From Actinomycetes bacterium (GTDB lineage: Bacteria; Actinomycetota; Actinomycetes; Actinomycetales; Microbacteriaceae), in NCBI GenBank assembly GCA_023432305.1, contig JAEYUT010000215.1:1-6679 (forward strand): 6,679 bases of DNA, read 5' to 3'. The notes beneath the pieces are model-generated. The model was not told the origin of the DNA, searched no databases, and saw nothing but the letters and a program-made list of their open reading frames with translations. Every line of letters begins with the position of its first letter. Positions within the stretch are counted from its first letter, which is position 1. Both the position numbers and the translations under genes were made by a program. Shown here piece by piece: positions 1 through 5,718 of the stretch.

Positions 1-131
1 CGACGGAGGTGTCGCCCCTCCGACGGTAGGCGGCGAGGGGTGCCGGGCGGCAGGGGTTGACGCCGGTGCAGGTGGCGTGCGAGGGCTTCGACGGATGGTA
101 GGCTCGTGCGGTGCCGCGGCATCCGCGGTGT
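1..131. other. Leader region upstream of the tRNA pair
   Basis: No reading frame here looks like a gene. CGGAGG at 4-9 can pair with CCTCCG at 17-22 over a 7-nt loop; this could be the end of a gene lying to the left, but there is no T-run and the case is weak. On the plus strand TAGGCT at 99-104 resembles an actinobacterial -10 box and would start transcription near 111, about 20 nt before tRNA-Thr. No convincing -35 lies 16-19 bp upstream of it: the TTGACG at 57-62 is too far away. The tRNA promoter is therefore only a suggestion. Confidence 0.3.
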
Positions 132-203
<72 letters not shown>

Positions 204-246
204 CTGTTCGCCGGTTCGGGGCTCCACCCCCGTCCGGTGGACGTGT

Positions 247-320
247 GGCTGAGTAGCTCAGTTGGTGAGAGCGCACGACTCATAATCGTGAGGTCGCGGG
301 TTCGAGTCCCGCCTCAGCTA
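247..320 (+). tRNA. tRNA-Met (anticodon CAU, elongator); island attachment gene
   Basis: A complete 74-nt cloverleaf. Acceptor GGCTGAG (247-253) pairs with CTCAGCT (313-319), the first pair being G-U, and the discriminator is A320. Anticodon stem CACGA/TCGTG encloses loop CTCATAA with CAT at 281-283. The T-arm is GCGGG TTCGAGT CCCGC. The first acceptor pair is G-U rather than the C-A mismatch typical of initiators, so I call it elongator tRNA-Met. A CAU tRNA could instead be the lysidine-modified Ile2 type, but the body resembles elongator Met and the neighbour is tRNA-Thr. The 3' end of the gene is repeated at 4454-4498, marking it as the integration target of the island. The gene itself is intact, as expected when the incoming element restores the tRNA 3' end. 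Confidence 0.93.
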
Positions 321-324
321 CCGA
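280..324 (+). repeat. attL: left direct repeat of the island (tRNA-Met 3' part)
   Basis: This 45-bp stretch runs from the anticodon loop to 4 nt past the tRNA-Met discriminator base. It is repeated in direct orientation at 4454-4498 with mismatches only at 290, 305 and 313. A tRNA 3' half duplicated at a distance of 4174 bp, with an integrase remnant lying against it, is the standard mark of site-specific integration by a tyrosine recombinase. The crossover probably lies in the anticodon-loop to T-arm part, but the sequence does not fix the exact point. Confidence 0.88.
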
Positions 325-489
325 GTGTTTTCCGGGAGTCTTGACTCGATCGCCCCCGTCTGCGGTGCCCGATTCTGACGGCTCTGGCCGCATGGCGGAC
401 ACCATCGCAGCCGTCGCAGCCTGATCGAGCCGCATCGCCACGTCTTCTACGTCGTCATCGAGGAGATCTGCGTAGGTGTAAAGAGTCAT
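280..489 (-). pseudogene. Tyrosine integrase remnant, C-terminal end only
   Basis: The reading frame begins with residues MTLYTYADLLDDDVEDVAMR. This matches the segment at and just after the catalytic tyrosine of actinobacterial and phage tyrosine integrases, where the usual form is close to MTLDTYADLFDDDLDAVA; Y6 here would be the nucleophile. Everything expected upstream is missing: the SAM-like DNA-binding domain and the R...HxxR catalytic residues. The frame continues upstream through 490-525 only as unrelated residues to the stop codon of the helicase gene, so a deletion joined the two at about 490. The last 13 or so codons read antisense through the tRNA-Met 3' half, and the TGA stop (280-282) overlaps the tRNA anticodon. 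The gene pointed toward the attachment site, as in many tRNA-integrating elements. It cannot make a working recombinase. Confidence 0.8.
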
Positions 490-525
490 ACAACCGATGC
501 GTGTGCGAAGATCCGCTGGAACCAG

Positions 526-3500
526 CTACTCCGAGCAGTACACCTCGATCGAAGTCAGCGCAGTCTCGCTGACGTAGTAGTCGGCGCTCGAAAGGAGCTC
601 GAGTACGTTGGCGGTCACGCGGTTGGCGCTTAGTCCGGGTTGCGCGATCGCGACCGACATCGAGACACGAAGCCTCGGGGACCGCTCCAGGAGGCCCATG
701 AGCGCGTCAATGTCTCCCACTACAAACCCCGACCGGTCCAGCTTGGCGCGGTCGCGTTCGCGGCGGACTAGTCGTCCGATGGTCGCTTCGATGTTCCTTC
801 GCGCGCCCGCCGAACGCTGTGCCTGGCCGACCAACTCGTAGAGATCCTTGACGCGACTGCCGGGCGATTCTTTGCTGGAGAACTTGCAGTGGACGAGTCG
901 CACGACGAGCGTCTCGTCTACCTGACGTAGGGCGACGATGTCTGCGACCTCTCCCGGCCCGTCGTCGTCGACCACGACATCCCACTGCCCGAGCGTTGTC
1001 TCAGCAAGCATGCGTCCTTGGACAGTGTTCACATCTCTTTCCGTGCCCCAGGACTCCTTTCGGATATTTACGCCGGACCAGTCGATCGCTGTGAGCCGAT
1101 CGATCGGAAACGGCGGGAGATCGCGTGCGGGCCGAAGCAGGAGACCGGGTGGTTCGATCACGGCGTCCTTTTCAAGCAGAACGCGTATTCCGTACGTGTT
1201 AGCGAGCTCGGAGAAGCCCTGAGATGCTCTGGTCCGAACTACGTCGGCGTCGGTGCCGCCGTCCGGCACCACCAGCTCGAGGCCAGCCGACGATAGCCGC
1301 AAGATATACGGCACGGTCCAGCCGCTCGCGCGCAACTCCACATGCCGGTCGGTATCGCTGACGCGCTCCCCTATTGCCAGTTCAATGGCGTGAACTCCCG
1401 CGGCCCCCGCGGTCGACCTTATTTCGGCGTCTGCGAGGAGCTGGACGAGTTCGTAGCGAAGCTCGACGGCGAGGGGTTCAAGGTCATCCGGCCAACGATA
1501 GATTGCCTCCGGCCGAATGAAGCCATCCATGATGGAGTCGACACTAATTGCCGTATCAATCACCTTTGGGCCGACAACATCGCACCAGTTTTTCCACTCT
1601 CGAATGTCGTGCGCGGTCCGATGGCTCCAGATGCGTCCTTTCAGTGACCCCGCAATGGAATACGGCGCCCCCTCCAGAAACCCAACGGCCGCGATGTGGG
1701 TTTGGGTCTTGGTTTGTTTCTCGCCTTCGGGAAAGGCATCGGTCACGTCGCTCCCCGTGTGGCTCGTGTAGCGACGAGCTCGGTTTCTCGCGTCAAGAAG
1801 TCCGACGTTGTTCGGGGTCAACCTTTGGACTTCATGAAAGATTCGGTAGATCGCTTCGCCGCCGATCGGCTTGCTGTCGGGGTCGCCGGTCAGAGCTTTG
1901 GCGAGGCGTTCGTGCACCGATGAGTTGTCCGAGCTGTTGATGTACAGCAGCCCCAGATCGCCATCCCAATAGGCGATGAACAAGTCGTACGCGATGGACT
2001 CAGCGGCCGACACGTCCCCCCATCTCGGTTCGACCGGACGCTGGGTGACAAACCACACCACGTTGTCACGAGTGCTCGTGGGCACCGGGTACGTGAGTAG
2101 GTTCGACTCATCGAAGGCGTCGGTCACTCGCTCAGGGTGCCAAGCGAGCGTGCTTGGCCTGTAGATCACGGTGCTCATCGCGGGAGTGAGCGAGTGGATT
2201 GAGACGGCTTCGGGCAGGGCCCCGAAACCCTTTGCGAATTCGTCGAGCTCAGTCTCGTTATCCAGTGCGGCTCGACTGAGATCTTCAACGATCTCGTTCC
2301 AGTCAGCATCCTCCGCATAAAGCCGGCGCAGCGACTGGTCCTGACGTGCCTCGGTTCGCGCGGCCACGACTGTTGCGATCCCCAAGTGTGCCTCACCTTG
2401 GCGAGCGAACCTGCCGACGAACTGCAATGTAATACCGAGGGACTGGTGGGGATCGTGAAGAGCCGCGACCTTGAGTTGGGGGAGGTCGTAGCCCTCGCCG
2501 AACATGTCAACGCACACGAGTATTCGTGATGTCCGAGCTCGGAGCTCATCTTGCATGGCCCGGCTGTTCGATTTTGATACCTGGCTGTGGATGAGCACGG
2601 GATTCAGGTCAGGCGCGAGCCGGGCGTACAGCGCATGGATCTCTTCAGCCCGTCGAATAGGTTTGGCTCTCGCCATGAGGATGTGATCGAGGCCGGCTGC
2701 GACGTCGGAACGCAGGTGCTCGATCGCAGCTGCTGCGATGGCAACGTCTGGGTTGAGAAGGTCGAGCACCGAGTGGTACTTGATTTTGGAGAAGTAGCCT
2801 TCACGCTGGGCCTCGCGAAGAGGGTACGCGTAGACCAGGTGCCCACCGAGATGCTGACCATCGGTTCGGTGCGGTGTGGCGGTGAACTGGACGACGGGGC
2901 GCGGCACCATCGCATCGCGAATCTGGCGCCACGTTCTCGCGGCAACATGGTGCGCTTCGTCTATGAAGAGATGGGAGAACTGATCGAGGAAGCTTCTTCG
3001 CACTTCGGGATCAGTGGCCTGGAGAGCGTTTGGTGTGCTGACGACCACGTTGCACACTTCGGCGAGATGAACCGCGTCCTCCGTATCGTCAAGGGCCCCG
3101 TTGAGTCGGCCGACTACGGGCATCTGTGCGGCCTCCGTGACAAGCCCGAGCGCTGGCAAGACACCCAAACGTTCGAACTTGAGTGCGAGCTGATCTCGGA
3201 GCGCATCTGAAGGTACGAGCACCAACAGTCGCTCGATGTCCCCGGCGACAAGTGCGGCGACCATCGTGTCGGTCTTCCCCGTCCCGGTGGGCATCACGAT
3301 GGTGGCTGCGGCGCGGGGGTCCGTCGTCCAGTACCCCAGGAGGGCGTGGAGTGCGCCTATCTGGGGTCGCCTCAGGCCGAGGATTCCTTCTCGTGCCTCC
3401 ACAAGCCGGAAGTCGGCGGGCCAGCTTGCACGAATATCAGCGGGCAATGCCGGCGGCACGTCGGCTAGCGGCGACGTCTTGCCCGGGATGTATTGACGTG

Positions 3501-3573
3501 CGACCCACTTGGGGCCGGTCAGATCCTGCGAGTAAGCGAAGTCGTCGTCGCGCGTTGGGTCGTCGGGTGCCAC
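526..3573 (-). CDS. Large SF2 (DEAH-type) helicase with C-terminal nuclease-like domain
   Basis: A 1015-residue cytoplasmic protein with no signal peptide or membrane segment. Helicase motifs appear in order: a Q-like RRPQ at 68-71, Walker A PTGTGKT 95-101, Walker B FIDEAHH 203-209, motif III TAT 231-233, motif IV region LIHSQ 327-331, motif V near GEGYD 359-363 and motif VI QFVGRFARQ 384-392 with the arginine finger. It should therefore hydrolyse ATP and translocate on or unwind nucleic acid. Residues 460-830 match nothing I can name. At the C-terminus, GEVADIV (874-880), VHCKFS (894-899) and GQAQRS (916-921) give the D...(x)xK...Q spacing of PD-(D/E)XK nucleases, with H895 where Asp, Glu or Gln is usual. 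The GTG start has AAAGGAG (3578-3584) 4 nt upstream. It lies 148 bp after the Cas2-like gene on the same strand. A helicase-nuclease fusion in a tRNA island suggests phage defence or restriction, which is inferred. Base composition is lower in GC than the flanks. Confidence 0.88.
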   Translation of the reverse strand: MAPDDPTRDDDFAYSQDLTGPKWVARQYIPGKTSPLADVPPALPADIRASWPADFRLVEAREGILGLRRPQIGALHALLGYWTTDPRAAATIVMPTGTGKTDTMVAALVAGDIERLLVLVPSDALRDQLALKFERLGVLPALGLVTEAAQMPVVGRLNGALDDTEDAVHLAEVCNVVVSTPNALQATDPEVRRSFLDQFSHLFIDEAHHVAARTWRQIRDAMVPRPVVQFTATPHRTDGQHLGGHLVYAYPLREAQREGYFSKIKYHSVLDLLNPDVAIAAAAIEHLRSDVAAGLDHILMARAKPIRRAEEIHALYARLAPDLNPVLIHSQVSKSNSRAMQDELRARTSRILVCVDMFGEGYDLPQLKVAALHDPHQSLGITLQFVGRFARQGEAHLGIATVVAARTEARQDQSLRRLYAEDADWNEIVEDLSRAALDNETELDEFAKGFGALPEAVSIHSLTPAMSTVIYRPSTLAWHPERVTDAFDESNLLTYPVPTSTRDNVVWFVTQRPVEPRWGDVSAAESIAYDLFIAYWDGDLGLLYINSSDNSSVHERLAKALTGDPDSKPIGGEAIYRIFHEVQRLTPNNVGLLDARNRARRYTSHTGSDVTDAFPEGEKQTKTQTHIAAVGFLEGAPYSIAGSLKGRIWSHRTAHDIREWKNWCDVVGPKVIDTAISVDSIMDGFIRPEAIYRWPDDLEPLAVELRYELVQLLADAEIRSTAGAAGVHAIELAIGERVSDTDRHVELRASGWTVPYILRLSSAGLELVVPDGGTDADVVRTRASQGFSELANTYGIRVLLEKDAVIEPPGLLLRPARDLPPFPIDRLTAIDWSGVNIRKESWGTERDVNTVQGRMLAETTLGQWDVVVDDDGPGEVADIVALRQVDETLVVRLVHCKFSSKESPGSRVKDLYELVGQAQRSAGARRNIEATIGRLVRRERDRAKLDRSGFVVGDIDALMGLLERSPRLRVSMSVAIAQPGLSANRVTANVLELLSSADYYVSETALTSIEVYCSE

Positions 3574-3577
3574 GTCG

Positions 3578-3584
3578 CTCCTTT
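3578..3584 (-). promoter_or_regulatory. Shine-Dalgarno of the helicase gene
   Basis: On the minus strand this reads AAAGGAG, a near-perfect match to the 16S rRNA tail, 4 nt before the GTG at 3573-3571. It decides the choice of GTG as the start. I see no clear -35/-10 pair in the 148 bp upstream. Confidence 0.75.
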
Positions 3585-3684
3585 GAAGGGACTGTACTAT
3601 TCGTCAGCTCGCTTGCCGCGACGGGTTGGTCGACGCCTTGTCCCGCGCGGTGCCCGGGGCACGTCTGCCTAGAGCGGCTGCTGT

Positions 3685-3712
3685 GGGGTCGGGTAGCGAA
3701 GGACCCGACCCC
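3685..3712 (-). terminator. Strong GC hairpin after the Cas2-like gene
   Basis: GGGGTCGGGT (3685-3694) and ACCCGACCCC (3703-3712) form a perfect 10-bp stem with an 8-nt loop, beginning 9 nt after the stop codon of the minus-strand Cas2-like gene. No T-run follows on the minus strand, as is common for hairpin terminators in high-GC actinobacteria. It would reduce or end transcription between the small gene and the helicase. It could instead shield the 3' end of the small gene's mRNA while allowing some readthrough to the helicase. Confidence 0.6.
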
Positions 3713-3721
3713 AACGAGCGG

Positions 3722-4000
3722 CTACGCCGCAACGGTGCCCTTGAGCCAGTCCCAGCACTCCTGAGTCAGCCAGCCGGAGTACGCGTCTCCGGTGATGTCG
3801 ATCGTGAGGAGCGTGTCGTTGTCGTCCAGGATCTTCTTCAGGTCGTCGCGCACCGACGCAGGGGTCAAGCCCCACCCGCTCACGATCCAGGAGGACCCGC
3901 CCACATGTAGCCAGCGGCTATACGACTCGAGCTGTTGGATGAGCGGCGCGTACTTTTGGCCGGGGGTCACCAGGTCGTAATTGACGAGAATGGCGGTCAT
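3722..4000 (-). CDS. Small Cas2/VapD-like ferredoxin-fold protein ('SinR family')
   Basis: A 92-residue protein. The first strand TAILVNYDL ends in a Tyr-Asp pair (Y8-D9), the place of the conserved Asp in Cas2 and VapD. It is followed by a helix (about 16-27), two short strands (WLHV and SSWIV, 30-40), a helix at 47-57, the DDNDTLLTIDITG segment (59-71) and a Trp-rich tail. The length and the order of strands and helices fit the small family that databases often name 'SinR family', which is related in fold to Cas2 and is not the Bacillus SinR repressor. The biochemical role of that family is not established, and nuclease activity is only a possibility. A longer frame runs to 4159, but ATG 4000-3998 has AAGGA (4007-4011) 6 nt upstream, and the residues before it look non-coding. 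It precedes the helicase on the same strand. Confidence 0.78.
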   Translation of the reverse strand: MTAILVNYDLVTPGQKYAPLIQQLESYSRWLHVGGSSWIVSGWGLTPASVRDDLKKILDDNDTLLTIDITGDAYSGWLTQECWDWLKGTVAA

Positions 4001-4006
4001 TGCTGT

Positions 4007-4011
4007 TCCTT
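4007..4011 (-). promoter_or_regulatory. Shine-Dalgarno of the Cas2-like gene
   Basis: The minus strand reads AGAAGGAA across 4006-4013, with the AAGGA core 6 nt before ATG 4000-3998. It supports the 92-residue start over the upstream in-frame ATG at 4159. Confidence 0.7.
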
Positions 4012-4013
4012 CT

Positions 4014-4124
4014 GGAACTGCACCGGCTTCAGTTCGAGCCGCGTGTCTTTGCGAGTTTGCAAGCCAAGCGGTTAATCTCGGGGGAGACCTGCCAGGGTTT
4101 GAGATTGCTCGAAGCGTCGGTACT
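4014..4124 (+). ncRNA. Candidate structured RNA ending in an intrinsic terminator
   Basis: No protein is supported here. On the plus strand, AATCTC (4074-4079) pairs with GAGATT (4101-4106) around an inner near-palindrome ACCTGCCAGGGT (4088-4099), and the segment ends directly at the plus-strand terminator at 4125-4149. A terminator needs a transcript, and no plus-strand gene lies between the integrase remnant and this point, so a small RNA starting near or within 4010-4070 is one explanation. I see no clear plus-strand promoter. The alternative is that these structures sit in the minus-strand leader of the Cas2-like gene, or that the terminator is left over from a lost gene. Confidence 0.25.
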
Positions 4125-4149
4125 AGCCCGACCTTCGGGCTTTCTTTGT
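4125..4149 (+). terminator. Rho-independent terminator, plus strand
   Basis: AGCCCGA (4125-4131) and TCGGGCT (4135-4141) form a 7-bp GC-rich stem with a 3-nt loop, followed at once by TTCTTTGTT. The hairpin plus T-run makes this the best intrinsic terminator in the window. It points right, opposite to the nearby genes. Confidence 0.7.
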
Positions 4150-4453
4150 TCCGGGACAAGTCTTATCCGGGGCACTGACCATTCTTCGAGCGACACGCCG
4201 ACGAAATCATGACGTCTCGATCTCTAGCCTGATACGCACGATGGGCCATGTCGGGGAAGCCCTCGAGACGCTCGCGTGGTCGGTCCGGCGATGTCTTTGT
4301 CGCCAAGCATTCGCGGTGGCCCCTGAGGGCATGTCGAAGGAGATGGTTCTAGCGGGTGTTCATGTGACTCAACCGCGTCCATGTCCTCAACGAGATGTCG
4401 GTCTCGTGATCGAGCACAACTCGATCGCACCCCAGCAGTTCGGGCACAGGACT
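4150..4453. other. Gene-free right end of the island
   Basis: Open frames exist on both strands (for example 4224-4457 minus), but none has a ribosome-binding site or a recognisable protein, and the largest ones run into the attachment repeat. GC content is lower than in the flank to the right. It holds two adjacent inverted repeats: CGAGA/TCTCG (4391-4395, 4402-4406) and GATCGAG/CTCGATC (4408-4414, 4420-4426). The ten bases ACTCGATCGC at 4419-4428 recur at 344-353 near the other end of the island. These could be recombinase or excisionase binding sites, or chance. No excisionase gene is recognisable. Confidence 0.4.
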
Positions 4454-4498
4454 TCATAATCGTTAGGTCGCGGGTTCGCGTCCCGCTTCAGCTACCGA
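4454..4498 (+). repeat. attR: displaced, decayed tRNA-Met 3' fragment
   Basis: It matches 280-324 at 42 of 45 positions, with changes at 4464, 4479 and 4487. The copy starts in the anticodon loop and has no 5' half, so it cannot be a tRNA. The change at 4479 alters the T-loop (TTCGAGT to TTCGCGT) and the one at 4487 falls in the acceptor strand. These are what one expects of a copy released from selection. It ends 15 bp from the stop codon of the SRPBCC gene, so that gene is the chromosomal neighbour of tRNA-Met in the uninterrupted arrangement. Confidence 0.88.
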
Positions 4499-4506
4499 TG
4501 ATCGAG

Positions 4507-4525
4507 ATCGGCGTCATCCGCCGAT
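4507..4525 (-). other. Inverted repeat across the SRPBCC stop codon
   Basis: ATCGGCG (4507-4513) and CGCCGAT (4519-4525) form a perfect 7-bp stem whose 5-nt loop contains most of the TGA stop. No T-run follows on the minus strand. It might help end the marR-arsR-SRPBCC transcript just before the island, but half of it is coding sequence and it could be chance. Confidence 0.3.
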
Positions 4526-5392
4526 GGTCCGGCGGAGGTACTCTGCGAGCAGCCGGGTCTGCGCCTCCCACCCGCCGGCGTTCCCGTCGCGCGCCTCGTC
4601 ACGCAGCTCGCTCGGAAGTCGATCGAATCCGTCCTCGGTGATCGTGACGCGGGTCCGCTCCGGGCCCACCGGCTCGAGGGTGAACTCGACGGTCGTCTGG
4701 ATGGCGGATTCCGCGACCGGGTGCCAGCGGAAGGCGAAGCGCCGCTGAGGCTCGATCGCGAGCACGTCGAGCGTGAACGCGGAGCCGCGGTGCGGTTCCT
4801 GGGCGGAGGCGACCTCCGCATCCATCGCGGTCGGCACGATCCGTCCGGTCGTCGTCGCCTCGAGCTCGAAGGGCCCGTCGAACTCGGCGCCGAACCAGGT
4901 GCCGAACGCGTGGGAGTCGACGATCGCGTCCCACACGCGACCCAGCGGCGCATCGATCTCGGCGCTGCGGATGATGTCGGCCGGCCGCTCGAGCAGCGCC
5001 TTCAACGCCTCGATGATGTGGCGCGACCCGTCGGCGGTCTCCGAGCCCTCGCGGGTGTCGGCTCGGGCGCCGCGATGGATGAGGGTGATGCGGCATCCGC
5101 TCGCCGTGGGGGTGATCTCCCAGTGCAGCGACCCCTGATCGTCGTGGCCGCCGTACCACGTGGCGACGAAGGTATGGGAGAGCCGGTGGGGCGGATCGAA
5201 CTCGAGCACTTCGCCGACGATCTGCACGTCGCCGTCGTCGTCGACGAACTCGATGCGAGAGCCCGGCTCCCAGCTCGTGCGAGGCGCGGTGCCGAAGTAG
5301 TAGCGGCGCACGGTGTCGGGATCGGTGAGGGCGGCCCAGGCGCGCTCGGGCGTGGTCGTCACCTCGACTTGGTAGACGCGGTCGTCGGTCAT
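4514..5392 (-). CDS. Tandem SRPBCC/AHSA1-domain protein
   Basis: A 292-residue soluble protein made of two START-like (SRPBCC, AHSA1/Hsp90-activator type) domains. The first is at about 5-135, with PERAWAALTDPDTVRRYYFG at 15-34 and later DPPHRLSHTF. The second is at about 138-290, with EIDAPLGRVWDAIVDSHAFG at 145-164 and EPQRRFAFRWHP. Both have the helix-grip order of the family, whose members enclose small hydrophobic ligands in a cavity; the ligand here is unknown. Most relatives have one domain of about 150 residues. The first domain lacks nothing obvious. The start ATG (5392-5390) overlaps the ArsR stop as ATGA, and GAGAGGA lies about 7 nt upstream, so the two genes are translationally coupled. 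ArsR-AHSA1 pairs are common in actinobacteria. A longer frame to 5467 lies wholly inside arsR and is unlikely. Confidence 0.85.
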   Translation of the reverse strand: MTDDRVYQVEVTTTPERAWAALTDPDTVRRYYFGTAPRTSWEPGSRIEFVDDDGDVQIVGEVLEFDPPHRLSHTFVATWYGGHDDQGSLHWEITPTASGCRITLIHRGARADTREGSETADGSRHIIEALKALLERPADIIRSAEIDAPLGRVWDAIVDSHAFGTWFGAEFDGPFELEATTTGRIVPTAMDAEVASAQEPHRGSAFTLDVLAIEPQRRFAFRWHPVAESAIQTTVEFTLEPVGPERTRVTITEDGFDRLPSELRDEARDGNAGGWEAQTRLLAEYLRRTIGG

Positions 5393-5712
5393 CTCTGGTT
5401 CCTCTCCAGGTCGGACTTGAGTGCGAGCAGGCCGCTCGACGCACGCGCCCCGAAGTCGTCGATCCATCGCTGCGCGAGCGCGACGATCGGCACCGCGTTC
5501 AGGTGGCAGCGGCGGATGCGACCCTCCTTGCGCGAGACGATGAGACCGGCGCGCTCGAGCACGCCGACGTGCTTGAGCACGGCGTGCCGACCGAGCGGCG
5601 CGAGCGCGGCCGTGAGCTCGCCGATGCTCTGTCCGTCGCGCGAGCGCAACGCGTCGAGGATGCGTCGTCGCGACGGGTCCGCGATCGCCGCGATCACGGC
5701 ATCGGTGTCCAC
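5389..5712 (-). CDS. ArsR/SmtB-type winged-helix transcriptional repressor
   Basis: A 107-residue DNA-binding protein. It opens with IADPSRRRILDALRSRDGQS (10-29), the first helices of the ArsR fold. The helix-turn-helix and recognition helix follow (GRHAVLKHVGVLERAGLI, 41-58), then the wing VSRKEGRIRRCHL (59-71) and a dimer helix. Only one cysteine (C69) is present and the ELCxCD metal site is absent, so metal sensing of the ArsR/SmtB kind is unlikely. It belongs to the non-metal group typically paired with AHSA1 proteins, and here it overlaps that gene by 4 bp. The start is GTG (5712-5710). The promoter just upstream places the transcript start at or next to this codon, so the mRNA is probably leaderless. 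A palindrome within the promoter suggests autoregulation. Confidence 0.88.
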   Translation of the reverse strand: MDTDAVIAAIADPSRRRILDALRSRDGQSIGELTAALAPLGRHAVLKHVGVLERAGLIVSRKEGRIRRCHLNAVPIVALAQRWIDDFGARASSGLLALKSDLERNQR

Positions 5713-5718
5713 GCGTCG

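Noticed and set aside
247..320. Initiator tRNA-fMet
   Set aside because: The first acceptor pair is G-U rather than a mismatched C-A, and the anticodon stem lacks the three consecutive G-C pairs typical of initiators.
2587..3210. Open frame of 207 codons on the plus strand
   Set aside because: It lies wholly opposite the helicase gene, whose motifs are clear; it has no recognisable protein features and no ribosome-binding site that I could see.
3650..3662. Small GTGCC/GGCAC hairpin between the island genes
   Set aside because: Only 5 bp with a 3-nt loop in GC-rich DNA; not distinguishable from chance next to the much stronger hairpin at 3685-3712.
4001..4159. N-terminal extension of the Cas2-like protein to the ATG at 4159
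   Set aside because: The 53 extra residues look non-coding and fall across the terminator hairpin. The internal ATG at 4000 has a good ribosome-binding site and matches the family length.
4224..4457. Minus-strand frame of 77 codons at the right end of the island (and a 72-codon plus-strand frame at 4241-4459)
   Set aside because: No Shine-Dalgarno, no family resemblance, and both run into the attachment repeat. I could not support an excisionase or any other protein.
4454..4498. Second tRNA-Met gene
   Set aside because: Only the 3' half is present; there is no acceptor 5' strand or D-arm, and the T-loop is mutated.
4599..5444. Long minus-strand frame rich in Arg and His, and a matching plus-strand frame at 4721-5725
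   Set aside because: Arg/Ala/Pro-rich shadows caused by high GC, overlapping the SRPBCC and ArsR genes in other frames.
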